The notes beneath the pieces are model-generated. The model was given only the letters and a program-made list of their open reading frames with translations. It was not told the origin of the DNA and made no database searches. This document shows positions 45,552 to 55,160 of a stretch of DNA of 64,000 nucleotides, piece by piece. Made by a program: the position numbers and the translations under genes. Source of the DNA: Terriglobia bacterium (GTDB lineage Bacteria > Acidobacteriota > Terriglobia > Terriglobales > Acidobacteriaceae); the NCBI GenBank assembly GCA_020072845.1, contig JAIQGF010000018.1, positions 1 through 64,000 on the forward strand. Direction: 5' to 3'. The number at the start of each line of letters is the position of its first letter. The stretch's first letter is position 1.

Positions 45552-45938
45552 ATGGCAACAAAACACTATCTGAAGGTTGCCGCTGCCCTGGCGCTTGCCC
45601 TGCTATGGTGCGGAGCGGCACCCAGGGCCGGCGCGCAGGTGGAGAAACCAAAGGCTGCTCCTCCACCGCCGGAATGGCAAGGTTCCTTCCACTCCAGTGT
45701 CCAGGTTCCGCCAGCGGAAAACAACCCCGATAAACTCCAGGCTGCGGCCAAGGTCAATGCCGAGGAGATCAAGAATGCCGCGATCAAGGTGCACCCGGGA
45801 TGGAAGATCAGATACATCCAACTCAAGAACGTCAAAGGCAACTTGATCTATGAGGTCGAATTCAAGGACGAGAAAGAGTTCTTCTTCGATGCCGGCACCG
45901 GGGAGCTCATGAATAACCCGGCAAAAAAGAAGAAGTAA
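45552..45938 (+). CDS. Small secreted PepSY-like protein
   Basis: A 128-residue protein. It has a signal peptide (about 28 residues, ending RAGAQ), a Pro-rich linker, then one domain with HPGWKIRYIQLKNVKGNLIYEVEF and a closing FFFDAGTGELM, the beta-alpha-beta pattern of PepSY domains. PepSY proteins often act as inhibitors or partners in the periplasm. AAGGAGAGG precedes the ATG. The gene is first after ECF promoter P2 and lies 188 bases before a TonB receptor, so it may be an accessory of that receptor. The C-terminus is a run of lysines. Confidence 0.82.
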   Translation: MATKHYLKVAAALALALLWCGAAPRAGAQVEKPKAAPPPPEWQGSFHSSVQVPPAENNPDKLQAAAKVNAEEIKNAAIKVHPGWKIRYIQLKNVKGNLIYEVEFKDEKEFFFDAGTGELMNNPAKKKK

Positions 45939-46126
45939 TTCCTCGCTGTCGACCGTGAGGAGTGGCTTACCGCTCGGGCGTATTCGTTGGGCCCTGCCCT
46001 GGCGATACGCGGGTGCATCTCTTCGTCTACTCCAACGGTAACAGCGAGACGGCGATGGATGCTCCGCCGCGGTTAATGTCCGGCGGTTCAGACGAGATCG
46101 CCAGAAAGACTGCGAAGGAGGTCAAC

Positions 46127-48988
46127 ATGCGCATGATTGGCAGGGGCCTGCTGGAGATGGGTCTTACGTCCTTTGTGGTGTTGCTCCTTGCTGTGGCAGT
46201 TGGGGCACAGAACTCTCGGATCGGAGGGGCGATTAACGGGACGGTGAGTGACGTTTCCGGCGCGCGAATCGTCGGCGCCGAGGTCGAGTTGCGAGGGGGT
46301 GACACGAACCAGGTGCGCAACCTGGTAACCAATGAAAAAGGGGTCTTCTTTGCACCCGACCTTCGAATCGGCACCTACGAGGTGCGCTGCACGCATGAAG
46401 GCTTCGCGCCGTACGTGCATGTGGGCGTCGTCCTGGACCTGGGAGCGACGGCTACTCTCGACATCGTTCTCCGACCCGCGTCAGCGATCTCGCAGGTGAC
46501 GGTTTCCGAACAGCCTCCCATGGTCGGCGCTTCGCAGACGTCCGTGTCCTATAACATGGATTATGAGGGTGTGGAAGAGACTCCGTTACGAACGCGCGAC
46601 TACCTGGACTTTACTTTGCTCTCGGCGGGAGTCTCCAGTTCCAATGAGTCGCGCCTCACCGTCGCGCATACGCCGCTTGGCGACAGCGGGTTCACGTTCG
46701 GCGGGTTGCGCGCCCGCAGCAACACGCTTTCCATCGACGGACTCGATAACAATGACGAGTACGCGGGCGCCAGCCGAACCGCGCTTTCGATTGAGGTTGT
46801 TAGTGAGTTCCAGGTGGTCAACAACGGTATGTCGGCCGAGTTTGGCGGGGCAGCGGGCGGCGCCATCAACATCGTCTCCAAGTCCGGCACCAACTTCGTA
46901 CACGGCGACGTTTTCATGTTCGCGCAAAACGGGGTTTTCAACGCGGCGCCATTCGTTGGAAGCATAAAGCCCGATTCAGGCCGATACCGCGGCGGGATGT
47001 CCGTCGGCGGGCCGATCGTGAAGGACCGCACCTTCTTCTCGACTGCGTTCGAGTTGGAGTCGAGCAATATTCAGATGAACAATACCGTCGATCCTACTCT
47101 CGCGGCATCGCTGAACACGTTGCTAAAAACCGGCGCCTTCCCCCGCCTGCCGGTCCGCAACATCAACCCCGGGTACGTGCCGACCAGCGGTGGGGAGACC
47201 GAAGCTTCCGGCAAGGTAGACCACCTGATCAACGCGCACAATTCGCTCTGGTTGCGCTACGCGTTTCGCAACCGGCGCGAGGCGAGCAACAGCTTTAACG
47301 CCGGGGGGTTGGCGGACCCCAGTTCCTGGGGCAGCAGCTTTGTTGCCGATCACGATGTGGCCGGCTCGCTCGTCAGCACGCTGGGGACGCGTTCAGTCAG
47401 CGATCTGCGTTTCCAGTTGTCGACGCGCAGGGCCGTTCTGCGGACCGCCACCGTCACCGGGCCGGAAATCGACCTCGCCGGCCTCGTTCAGTTTGGACGG
47501 ACATACGAAGGCAACGGCGATCGACGCGAAAACCACTATCAAGGAAGTTACTCCTTCAGCACTACGCGCGGGCAGCACCTTCTTAAGGTTGGCGCTACCA
47601 TCAACCGCGTGAGCCTGCAGGCGACGGTGCCGGACGGATTCGGCGGCGTCTACCTGTTCGACACGTTGAACGACTTTTTCGCCGGCCGCCCCGATTCGTT
47701 TCGGCAGGCCTTCGGCAATCCGCGATTCGACATCGCCGTCACCAGCGTCGGAACATTCGTGCAGGACCATTTGGCGTTGAGCCATGGATTCACCGCGGAC
47801 TTTGGCGTTCGTTACGATTTTGAGCACCTACCCCAGTCCTTCAATCAGAGCACGCATAATTTCAGCCCCAGAATCGGCGTGGCTTACAGCCCTGTCCCGC
47901 ACTGGGTCTTCCGCGCCGGATATGGAATCTTTTTCGACCGATACGTGCTGGCCTATCTCGGCCGCGCCATCGACAAAGACGGCCGAACCGCCTATGACCA
48001 GGTGGCGTACGGCAACGTGGCGGCCAACCTCTTTCAAGGTGCGTCAGGCGGGAGCCTGCTAGGCCCGGCGGCGGGAATAGCGCCGTCCATCTTTCGCGCT
48101 GATCCCCACATGCCGACCAGCTACAGCCAGCAGTCGAGTCTCGGCGTCCAACACGAAATCTCAAAGTACGCCTCGGTTGACGCCAACTACCTGTTCATAC
48201 GCGGGGTCAAGCTTTCCCGAACCCGCAACGTCAATCTCTTGCCACCTGTACAACTGACCCTGCTGAACGCGGCGAGTCTTGGCATTCCTAATCCCACTCC
48301 CCAGCAGATCGGCCAACTGGTATTCCCTACCGGCCGGCTCGATCCATCGTTGAACAACATCTATCAACTGGAAGACGCCGCTGGTTCGACGTATCACGGC
48401 CTTACGGTGTCGTTCAATCGGAAGCTTACGGAACTAAACTTCTCTGCCAGCTACACGTTTTCAAAAACGCTCGACGATGCGTCGGATTTCGATGAACAGC
48501 CGCAGAATCCATTCGCGACCCGCGCCGAGAAAGCGCCTTCACGCAACTACCAGGAGCATCGCTTTACATTGAGCGCGCTATGGGAGGCCCCCAGTGAGGC
48601 GAAGGGATGGGTGAAGGTGTTAAAACACGTAGCGGTTGCACCCATCCTTACGATCGGGAGCGGCCGGCCTGTGGATGCACTGACCGGTCTGGATTCCAAC
48701 CGTAGCGGCGCCTGGCCGCTTTCGGCTCGCCCCTTGGGTTTTGCTCGGAATTCTCTATTGACTCCTGCCGTGGCGAACCTCGATTTCCGAATCAAAAGGG
48801 ACATTATGGTCCCGGAGCATGGGCATGTGAGCGTTATGGTGGACTTCTTCAACATGTTGAACCGGAGAAATGTTTATCAACTCAATCCCATCTTCGGCTC
48901 CGGTGCGACTGCACTTGCCGGATTCGGCGGTGCACTCGGACCTCAAAGACCACGGGAAAACCAGTTCGCGGTGGAATGGGAGTTCTGA
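46127..48988 (+). CDS. Oar-type TonB-dependent outer-membrane receptor with carboxypeptidase-regulatory domain
   Basis: A 953-residue receptor with a signal peptide (LLLAVAVGAQ). A beta-sandwich of the carboxypeptidase regulatory type (about 30-120, INGTVSDVSGARIVGAEVELRGG) is followed by a plug (DGLDNNDEYAG, EFQVVNNGMSAEFGGAAGGAINIVSKSG). A 22-strand barrel then runs to a terminal Phe in FAVEWEF. Such Oar-like receptors are highly expanded in acidobacteria and import or bind large substrates. AAGGAGG lies six bases before the ATG at 46127; the frame upstream to 45962 is spacer. It is co-directional with the PepSY-like gene. Confidence 0.93.
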   Translation: MRMIGRGLLEMGLTSFVVLLLAVAVGAQNSRIGGAINGTVSDVSGARIVGAEVELRGGDTNQVRNLVTNEKGVFFAPDLRIGTYEVRCTHEGFAPYVHVGVVLDLGATATLDIVLRPASAISQVTVSEQPPMVGASQTSVSYNMDYEGVEETPLRTRDYLDFTLLSAGVSSSNESRLTVAHTPLGDSGFTFGGLRARSNTLSIDGLDNNDEYAGASRTALSIEVVSEFQVVNNGMSAEFGGAAGGAINIVSKSGTNFVHGDVFMFAQNGVFNAAPFVGSIKPDSGRYRGGMSVGGPIVKDRTFFSTAFELESSNIQMNNTVDPTLAASLNTLLKTGAFPRLPVRNINPGYVPTSGGETEASGKVDHLINAHNSLWLRYAFRNRREASNSFNAGGLADPSSWGSSFVADHDVAGSLVSTLGTRSVSDLRFQLSTRRAVLRTATVTGPEIDLAGLVQFGRTYEGNGDRRENHYQGSYSFSTTRGQHLLKVGATINRVSLQATVPDGFGGVYLFDTLNDFFAGRPDSFRQAFGNPRFDIAVTSVGTFVQDHLALSHGFTADFGVRYDFEHLPQSFNQSTHNFSPRIGVAYSPVPHWVFRAGYGIFFDRYVLAYLGRAIDKDGRTAYDQVAYGNVAANLFQGASGGSLLGPAAGIAPSIFRADPHMPTSYSQQSSLGVQHEISKYASVDANYLFIRGVKLSRTRNVNLLPPVQLTLLNAASLGIPNPTPQQIGQLVFPTGRLDPSLNNIYQLEDAAGSTYHGLTVSFNRKLTELNFSASYTFSKTLDDASDFDEQPQNPFATRAEKAPSRNYQEHRFTLSALWEAPSEAKGWVKVLKHVAVAPILTIGSGRPVDALTGLDSNRSGAWPLSARPLGFARNSLLTPAVANLDFRIKRDIMVPEHGHVSVMVDFFNMLNRRNVYQLNPIFGSGATALAGFGGALGPQRPRENQFAVEWEF

Positions 48989-49195
48989 AGCGTGCTTCGC
49001 CAGTACCCCCGAACTTGGGCTGGTGGCAGAAGTCACAAGCGCGGTTTGGCATGAGGAAGACATGCGCCCCGCGTCGCCGTGAAACGCAGTCGCTGTTCAA
49101 TTCCCAATCCGTTTGAGCGGTCAATGACAGGCTGATCTTCAGGCCTCGCCCTACGTGCGGGCCAAATCACAGCCTTGCGTCCTAAAGGAGAGCTT

Positions 49196-50569
49196 ATGAT
49201 GCGCGCGGTGAGGGGGCCCTGGCTGGTGCTGCTTCTGCTGGTTGTTACCTGGAACTCGCTGGCTCAGAACAATCCTGCTTCAGCCGAATCACCTTCCGCT
49301 TCCCGTTTGGCGGAACTGGAAGACAAGTTGAACAGCGCCCTGCATCAACTTGAAGATACTCGCGCCCAGGTGCAGTCCCTGGCGGCCGAGGTCCAGATGC
49401 TTAGAGGACAAGCACAACGGGTCGGCGCCAACGCTGCGCTACCGTCGGCCGCGGCGCCTGCGCAATCCAACCCGGCCGCGCCGAACAAGGGCACCGTGCC
49501 CGTCGTTACCCCTGAGCTCCGGCCGACGCCCGAGGCGGAGTTTATTGACCGCATCGTCGATTTCGGCGTGAGCGCTGACGAGCGCCAGAACGAACTAACC
49601 CCGAGGCCGCATCTCTTCGTGCAGTCCCGATATTCCACCTTGCCCTTCGATCACGCCACCGTCAACGATTTTGCCTCCAACTTCCGCCTCTCCCGCACCG
49701 AGATGCGCTGGTCCGGTCGGATCAACTCTCGGCTGGGGGTCGGCTTCGAGCTGCAGTATCACCCCGCGAACGACGGCGATCCGACGCAAATCATCAACGA
49801 CGCTTTCCTTCAGTACTACCTGACCGATCACCTCACGATCACCGGCGGCCAGTTCGTGGTGCCGTTCGGGTTTGACATCCAGCAATCCAGTGCCCATCGG
49901 GAATCGCCGGAGCGCGCCATGTTCGCCGGCTACTTCTTCCCCGGACAGCGCGACCGGGGCGTCATGGTGCAAGGCAATCTTGATTCCTGGAAAATCCCGG
50001 CGCTCACGGGCGTCGACTTTTTCGCCGGAGTCTTCAACGGCAATCGGTTCTGGGCCGACAATAACCGGCAGTTGAATTACGTTTTTCGCCTTCGCAAGCG
50101 TTCCGAGTCACTTCATCTGGCAGCCGGAGTCTCCGGGCAGATTGGGCGCCAGATCCTGCCGCCTGGGAGCCGCGGCAGCGATCGGCAAGACGTAATCGGA
50201 GTCGATGTTCAGTGGGCGCTTCATAGGTTCGGCCTGAGAGCGGAAGTCGTCGCGGGTGATATGCCCTCGACGCTTCTCTCGATAGTGCCGGCGTTCGCGC
50301 CTATGTTTCGTCCCGGTCGGCACGCCGTCGGCGGCGCCGTCTTTGCCACTTACCAGCTCACCGACAAAGACAACGTTTATGTCCGCTACGACCAGCTGAA
50401 CCGCGATCTCGTGAACGGACTGAATATTCGGGCCGTCAATTGGGGCTATCTCCGCGAACTCCCCGCCAACTCGCGCCTCGGCATCGATTTCCAGCAGAAG
50501 AACCATTTGTCGTACAACGACGACGCCGTTAACAGCCGGCTCCAGGTCACGTGGGGAATTGTGTTCTGA
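49196..50569 (+). CDS. OprO/OprP-type phosphate-selective porin
   Basis: A 457-residue outer-membrane protein. A signal peptide (LLLLVVTWNSLAQ) is followed by an N-terminal coiled coil (about 40-75, RLAELEDKLNSALHQLEDTRAQVQSL) and a Pro/Ala linker. A 16-strand barrel then has FRLSRTEMRWSGRINSRLGVGFELQY and the family hallmark VPFGFDIQQSS, ending in WGIVF. OprP-like porins pass phosphate or other anions. AAAGGAG precedes the ATG at 49196. It follows the TonB receptor and is probably part of the ECF P2 transcript. Confidence 0.87.
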   Translation: MMRAVRGPWLVLLLLVVTWNSLAQNNPASAESPSASRLAELEDKLNSALHQLEDTRAQVQSLAAEVQMLRGQAQRVGANAALPSAAAPAQSNPAAPNKGTVPVVTPELRPTPEAEFIDRIVDFGVSADERQNELTPRPHLFVQSRYSTLPFDHATVNDFASNFRLSRTEMRWSGRINSRLGVGFELQYHPANDGDPTQIINDAFLQYYLTDHLTITGGQFVVPFGFDIQQSSAHRESPERAMFAGYFFPGQRDRGVMVQGNLDSWKIPALTGVDFFAGVFNGNRFWADNNRQLNYVFRLRKRSESLHLAAGVSGQIGRQILPPGSRGSDRQDVIGVDVQWALHRFGLRAEVVAGDMPSTLLSIVPAFAPMFRPGRHAVGGAVFATYQLTDKDNVYVRYDQLNRDLVNGLNIRAVNWGYLRELPANSRLGIDFQQKNHLSYNDDAVNSRLQVTWGIVF

Positions 50570-50624
50570 GGGGATCGTGAACCGCGCGAACCGCCAGCAC
50601 GATAAACGCTGAATCAATAAAAAA

Positions 50625-50659
50625 GGGCTTCGGCAGAGAGAGGTGGAGCACCGAAGCCC
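50625..50659 (-). terminator. Rho-independent terminator between convergent porin genes
   Basis: GGGCTTCGG (50625-50633)/CCGAAGCCC (50651-50659), with TTTTTTATT following on the minus strand, so it ends the Porin_5 transcript. It may also help the plus-strand transcript. Confidence 0.85.
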
Positions 50660-50677
50660 AGGCTCAGCAGCCAGTGC

Positions 50678-52399
50678 CTAGAAGGTGTAAATAACGTCAA
50701 ACTGCATCCGCTTGCGGTAGTGGTCCAATTGGCCCGGAGCCACTCCCGGTGCAAGTAATCCGGGCTGCAATGCGTCGGTCTTGGCGCTGCCGGGCATTGC
50801 AACCGGGGCAAAGAGGGAGCTGTTGAGAACACGGCCGACATACAGCCTGTAGTTCAGCAAGACCTTGGGCCGCACCACCCACCGCGCATACAACGAGTGC
50901 TCGAGAATGTTTGTCGGAAGGCGCTGGTCGTCTTCCACGAAGGCCGCGAGTGCGGAATCCTGCTCCTGGCGCAAGAACGTGTACCCGATCTGGACATCGT
51001 TCTGGTTCTTCGTCTGGCCGAAGCTTGTCTCCACCTGATAAATATGAGAGTTGTTGCTGGCGGCGCGGATGTTGTCCTCGTATTCCAGCATCACCCGCCA
51101 CGGCCAGCGTTTCAGGCCCGTGTCAATGGTGTTGTCCAGGATCAGGTCGCTATACAAGAACTTCGACAAAAAGGCTCGTGTCACATTGCCGTTGGCGGCG
51201 ACGCTGACCACTTTGTAGGCATTTGTCATCCCGCTGGGGGCGTACGGCACGGTGGCAAATGAGCAGCTAGGGTTGGTGTTGAGCGCCGTTACCGGGTTGC
51301 AGACGATGCTGGTTGTGCCGCTAACCGGTTCTGCGCCGGAATACGCCGGCGCGTTCAGCAGGATGCCCTGGTTGTGCCAATTCAGTGCCATGTAGGAGGG
51401 AGTAATGGTCCAGCGCTTATGCGGCTGCAGCTTGAGCAGCACTTGTCCGCCGGTGGCGTATGAGTCGACCCCGCTAGTGCCGAAGCTGACGGCGGAATTT
51501 TCGTAGAAGAACAACTGGATACCGTTGAAGGTCACGTTCTTTAGGTATTTGTCCTTGAGATCGAAGGAAAACTTTTCACTGAAGCCTTCGGGGCTGATGT
51601 CGTTGTCGAAGGTCTGAGATGTTTTCTGCCAATTGAAGGCGAATTTGCCGCCGGTAAGAGTGAGCCACTTATGGTCCTGGGGATTGTAAGTAAGATACCC
51701 AAGATGCCAGCCCACCGTTTTCCGCTCAAAGAAAGGGGACAGATCGGAGTTGCCACTGGTCGCGTCGGTGAGCTTGCCGGTGGCGATGGATACGCCGGCA
51801 GTGAAATCCTGGCCCAGTTGGCCTTCCATTCCGAAGTGGACGCGGATGCGCTCCCGCACTCGCGGATTCTGGCCGGCAAGGAAGTAGTCCACATTCTGCA
51901 CGCGGAGGTCGCCAAACAGGCGTGCCCTGCCAAGCAGGTTCTGCAGCAAAGCCGCGCGCTTTTGCTCCTCCTTCGCGTTGGCGGTGAGGGCAGTCACATT
52001 ATTTTTGAAGTCGGCGATATCGCCCTGCAGCTTCCTGTAACTTTCCTGCTGCAGGCTCGATGAGGACCGGACTTCCGAGAGCTTGGTCTCCGCCTCCGTG
52101 GCGGTCGCCTCGGTCCTTTGCAGCTGCGATTGGACCTGCTGCCACGCCTGATCGCGCTGCTGAAGTTGCTGTTCGAGGTGTTGAATTCTTTGGTCCTGGG
52201 CGGCTAAGGCGTCCTGGAGAACCTTGAGTTGTTCGGCCGTAATCGTAACCGGCGCGCTTTTCGTTCGTGACGAAGCAGTGGACAAGCGCCGCGCGGGTTT
52301 TTTCGGCGGCGTCGCTTGCGGATCGGCCGGATTCTCAGTCGCAGCCAGGCTGATCGGTAGCAAAAGCAACAGGAGCAGCAGGTGTTTTGCTCGTTTCAT
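50678..52399 (-). CDS. Coiled-coil outer-membrane porin (Porin_5-like)
   Basis: A 573-residue outer-membrane protein. It has a Leu-rich signal peptide (MKRAKHLLLLLLLLPISLAA), a basic Pro/Ser linker and a long coiled coil (about 60-165, QDALAAQDQRIQHLEQQLQQ), possibly anchoring to the cell wall. A barrel with LFGDLRVQNVDYFLAGQNPRVRERIRVHFG follows and ends FDVIYTF. The pattern fits the putative porin family PF16930. GGAGG is five bases before the ATG at 52399. Upstream lie ECF promoter P3 and a response-regulator-type operator, so both systems may control it. Confidence 0.85.
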   Translation of the reverse strand: MKRAKHLLLLLLLLPISLAATENPADPQATPPKKPARRLSTASSRTKSAPVTITAEQLKVLQDALAAQDQRIQHLEQQLQQRDQAWQQVQSQLQRTEATATEAETKLSEVRSSSSLQQESYRKLQGDIADFKNNVTALTANAKEEQKRAALLQNLLGRARLFGDLRVQNVDYFLAGQNPRVRERIRVHFGMEGQLGQDFTAGVSIATGKLTDATSGNSDLSPFFERKTVGWHLGYLTYNPQDHKWLTLTGGKFAFNWQKTSQTFDNDISPEGFSEKFSFDLKDKYLKNVTFNGIQLFFYENSAVSFGTSGVDSYATGGQVLLKLQPHKRWTITPSYMALNWHNQGILLNAPAYSGAEPVSGTTSIVCNPVTALNTNPSCSFATVPYAPSGMTNAYKVVSVAANGNVTRAFLSKFLYSDLILDNTIDTGLKRWPWRVMLEYEDNIRAASNNSHIYQVETSFGQTKNQNDVQIGYTFLRQEQDSALAAFVEDDQRLPTNILEHSLYARWVVRPKVLLNYRLYVGRVLNSSLFAPVAMPGSAKTDALQPGLLAPGVAPGQLDHYRKRMQFDVIYTF

Positions 52400-52488
52400 G
52401 GTGCCTCCGACGTTCGCGGTCTGGTTGTACAGAGTCGCACGCTGTCGATGCCTCTTGAGGCGGCGATGCACCGCACAACGAAAGGCAT
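52396..52488 (-). CDS. Possible 30-residue leader peptide of the porin gene
   Basis: An ATG at 52488, shortly after ECF promoter P3, opens a 30-codon frame whose TGA overlaps the porin ATG (ATGA). The predicted peptide (MPFVVRCIAASRG...) has no known family. Coupling through an overlapping stop/start would fit a leader role, but chance cannot be excluded for so short a frame. Confidence 0.3.
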   Translation of the reverse strand: MPFVVRCIAASRGIDSVRLCTTRPRTSEAP

Positions 52489-52503
52489 CTCAGCCCCTTA
52501 TTC

Positions 52504-52533
52504 GGTAAAGACGAATGAACTCGGAATGAGTTC
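52504..52533 (-). promoter_or_regulatory. ECF promoter P3 (Porin_5-like gene)
   Basis: On the minus strand: GTGAACTC, 16 bases between GAAC and CGTC, CGTCTTTACC. Spacing is identical to P1 and P2. Confidence 0.8.
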
Positions 52534-52653
52534 ACGATGTGAAAGTTTCCCGGCGCATACCCATCTCTCGAGCCTGAACATCGGTGAAAATCCGAGATCT
52601 CATTCAGAGTTTCCGTAGCTTACGACACGAACGCGGAAAAGAAGCTTGCGCGT

Positions 52654-52673
52654 GGATTACGATTCTGTCATGT
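52654..52673. promoter_or_regulatory. Response-regulator-type operator between porin and regulator genes
   Basis: Minus-strand reading ACATGAC-AGAATC-GTAATCC. A TAAGCT lies 31 bases away towards the porin and a TACAAT 25 bases away towards the regulator, so it could serve either or both transcripts. The rest of the 52534-52933 gap shows no gene. Confidence 0.6.
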
Positions 52674-52933
52674 GGAGAATTCGAGCGTCCGGCAGCTTTA
52701 CAATGGCACACACAAATCCGCATTATGCGGTCGTGCCACAGACCGAAATTGGCATTCGGTCCTCTGGCCGGAACAATTCGGCGACTGGGGATTTCGGGCA
52801 GGACTTGAAAGCAAGTTTTGCCCTGGAGATTCCCATAACGAAGTGGCCATCAATTTCGCCAAGAGAGAAGGCCTTGCGCGGGGCAGGATTCGAAGCACAA
52901 AATAGTGCTTGGCGAGAAAGGAATAATAGCTTC

Positions 52934-53608
52934 GTGAGAATCTTGGTAGTAGAGGATGAGAACAAGACGGCCGCTTATGTCCGGAAAGGCCTCACCGAGA
53001 GCGGTTTTGTCGTGGACGTCGCCGAAGACGGCACGGCTGGCCTCGAGTTTGCCCGAGCCAGCGATTACGATCTGATTGTCCTCGACATCATGCTCCCTGG
53101 CAAAGACGGGTGGTCGGTGCTTGCCGAGTTGCGCCGCAGCGGCAAAGAAACTCCCGTCTTGTTCCTGACGGCGCGTGATGCCGTCGAGGACCGAGTCAGA
53201 GGATTGCATGAGGGAGCGGATGATTACCTGGTAAAACCGTTTGCGTTTGCCGAGCTGCTGGAGCGCGTGCGAACCCTGTTGCGCCGCAGTCCCGTCCGTC
53301 AACCCGAAACGCTGCGCATTGGCGATCTCGAAATAGACTCTTCCCGACACCGAGCCACGCGTGCCGGCAAACGTCTCGATCTAACGCCGAAGGAGTTCGC
53401 GCTGTTGTCACTCCTGGCGCGCCGCAAAGGGGAAGTACTGACCCGGACGCTCATTGCCGGGCAAGTTTGGGACATGAATTTCGACAGTCACACCAACGTA
53501 GTCGAGGTGCACATGCGCCGCCTTCGCGCCAAGGTAGACGACCCGTTCGAGAGCAAGTTGATCCGCACCGTGCGAGGCGTAGGGTATGTCCTCGAAGAAG
53601 GTCAGTAG
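52934..53608 (+). CDS. OmpR-family response regulator
   Basis: A 224-residue two-component regulator. The receiver domain (1-120) has acidic Asp8, phospho-acceptor Asp51 ([14 protein letters not shown]), Thr79 and Lys101 (LVKPF). The C-terminal winged helix (130-224) shows [22 protein letters not shown] and [15 protein letters not shown], close to CusR/CopR-type heavy-metal regulators. The GTG at 52934 gives the normal N-terminus; upstream frame would add unrelated residues. Its gene overlaps the kinase gene by 23 bases. It is the obvious candidate to bind the ACATKAC-N6-GTAAT sites. Confidence 0.95.
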   Translation: MRILVVEDENKTAAYVRKGLTESGFVVDVAEDGTAGLEFARASDYDLIVLDIMLPGKDGWSVLAELRRSGKETPVLFLTARDAVEDRVRGLHEGADDYLVKPFAFAELLERVRTLLRRSPVRQPETLRIGDLEIDSSRHRATRAGKRLDLTPKEFALLSLLARRKGEVLTRTLIAGQVWDMNFDSHTNVVEVHMRRLRAKVDDPFESKLIRTVRGVGYVLEEGQ

Positions 53609-55112
53609 CCGCTCGTGGTCCCTGGCCACGCGTCTGACCACCTGGTACACGGTGGCTTCCTTGCTTCTCGCCGTGTTCACGATGGGGAGCCTCTACTGGT
53701 GGCTCGCTGCCTACCTCACCCAAAGAGAGGACCGGGTGCTGATCGAAAGGGTCCAGGTCTTGCGAGCCATCTTGCGTGACCGGCCGCAAGCGATCCTCGA
53801 GTTAAGACAAGAAGTGGACTTGAATTCGCCAATCCACCGCCGCGATGATGTACAGGTCTACGTGCGGTTGCTGGACGAACACGGACAGCCAAGCCTGACC
53901 ACGGAGGGAATGGATGCTTTGCTCCCACCTCGGGCTTTCACACTTGTTGTCCCGGTAGACTCCCAGCCCAGCCATGTTACTGACGTCCAGTCACTCGAAG
54001 GCACATCCTATCGAGCGCTCGCGGCACGGGCCTCGGTGGGAGGATCCGGAGAGAAGACCTGGTTAGTGCAAGCGGCCAGGGACAGAGAGCATCACAAGTT
54101 GCTTCTGGCGAACTATCGGCGGGGGCTGCTGATGATGCTGGCGATCACGGTCATCGCTTGCCCTCTGGTCGCATATTTCCTGGCACGACGTGGTCTTCAA
54201 CCGGTGCGCGAGATCAGTGATACGGCGCGACACATCGGGTCCGCGACCCTCTCTGCGCGCATCGAAGCCGCTGGGTATCCTGTCGAGTTGGGCACCCTGG
54301 CCGATACCTTCAATGCCATGCTCGACCGTCTCGAAGATTCCTTCCGCAGGATCTCTCAGTTTTCCGCCGACATCGCGCATGAACTTCGCACGCCCATCCA
54401 CAACCTGCGCGGTGAAGCCGAAGTTACCCTGAGCCGAGCCCGATCGATCGACGAATACAAGGAGGCGTTGACGTCATGTCTTGAAGAGACGGTTCGGCTA
54501 TCAGATCTCATTGGGAGATTGTTGTTTCTGGCCCGAGCCGAAAATCCAGGAACGCAGCTGGAGCGAGAACAAGTAAACCTCACCGAGGAACTTGCCGCCG
54601 TGCGCGAATACTATGCGAATGCCGCCTCCGAAGCGGGAGTTGCGCTTTCCACCGCCGCAGGTGGCGACGTCGTGGTCGCCGTTGACCGGGGCCTCCTACG
54701 AGGGGCGATCGCAAACCTCGTCGCGAATTCCCTCACCCATACCCCGCCCGGCGGCAGCATAACGCTGGCGGCGCAAGTGGACGACGGCCATGCTCGGATC
54801 GAGGTATGCGACACTGGCACCGGCATTCCCACTCAGGATTTGCCGCGAGTGTTTGACCGCTTCTATCGAGCCGACCGGTCTCGTTCCTCGCAGCCTGGTA
54901 ACATGGGTCTGGGGTTGGCAATCGTCAAAGGAATCGTTACGCTCCATGGAGGCCAAACCGCGATCGAGAGTGAAGTGGGCAAGGGCACTAGAGTCACACT
55001 CACATTCCCCATGTCAGCCCGACCTCAGGATCGAGAATCGCGCCGCGCCGGCCCCAGCGACATGATGGATCATGGGCGGGTTGTCCCGATCCCTAACATG
55101 ACGAAAAAGTAA
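53586..55112 (+). CDS. Sensor histidine kinase (CusS-like)
   Basis: A 508-residue membrane kinase. TM1 is about 22-43, then a periplasmic sensor domain (about 45-178) that lacks an obvious Met/His metal cluster, TM2 about 180-200, a HAMP linker, the phospho-acceptor His265 in [17 protein letters not shown], and an ATPase domain with N box ([13 protein letters not shown]), G1 (VCDTGTGIP), F box and [16 protein letters not shown]. It probably phosphorylates the regulator upstream. The last codons (NMTKK, stop) overlap the operator of the first DUF6807 gene, leaving no spare DNA between them. Confidence 0.94.
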   Translation: MSSKKVSSRSWSLATRLTTWYTVASLLLAVFTMGSLYWWLAAYLTQREDRVLIERVQVLRAILRDRPQAILELRQEVDLNSPIHRRDDVQVYVRLLDEHGQPSLTTEGMDALLPPRAFTLVVPVDSQPSHVTDVQSLEGTSYRALAARASVGGSGEKTWLVQAARDREHHKLLLANYRRGLLMMLAITVIACPLVAYFLARRGLQPVREISDTARHIGSATLSARIEAAGYPVELGTLADTFNAMLDRLEDSFRRISQFSADIAHELRTPIHNLRGEAEVTLSRARSIDEYKEALTSCLEETVRLSDLIGRLLFLARAENPGTQLEREQVNLTEELAAVREYYANAASEAGVALSTAAGGDVVVAVDRGLLRGAIANLVANSLTHTPPGGSITLAAQVDDGHARIEVCDTGTGIPTQDLPRVFDRFYRADRSRSSQPGNMGLGLAIVKGIVTLHGGQTAIESEVGKGTRVTLTFPMSARPQDRESRRAGPSDMMDHGRVVPIPNMTKK

Positions 55113-55152
55113 TGTCGGCGACGGGGTTTTGCAAACCGGTCCGCTGTACAGT
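55096..55152 (+). promoter_or_regulatory. Operator and promoter of DUF6807 gene 1
   Basis: ACATGAC-GAAAAA-GTAATGT (55096-55115), then 31 bases, then TACAGT (55147-55152). The expected start lies about two bases before the ATG at 55161, so the mRNA would be leaderless or nearly so. Confidence 0.75.
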
Positions 55153-55160
55153 TCGTCGTC

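Noticed and set aside
45400-45666. A minus-strand frame across ECF promoter P2 and the PepSY-like gene
   Set aside because: It overlaps the promoter and a well-supported gene with a good ribosome site.
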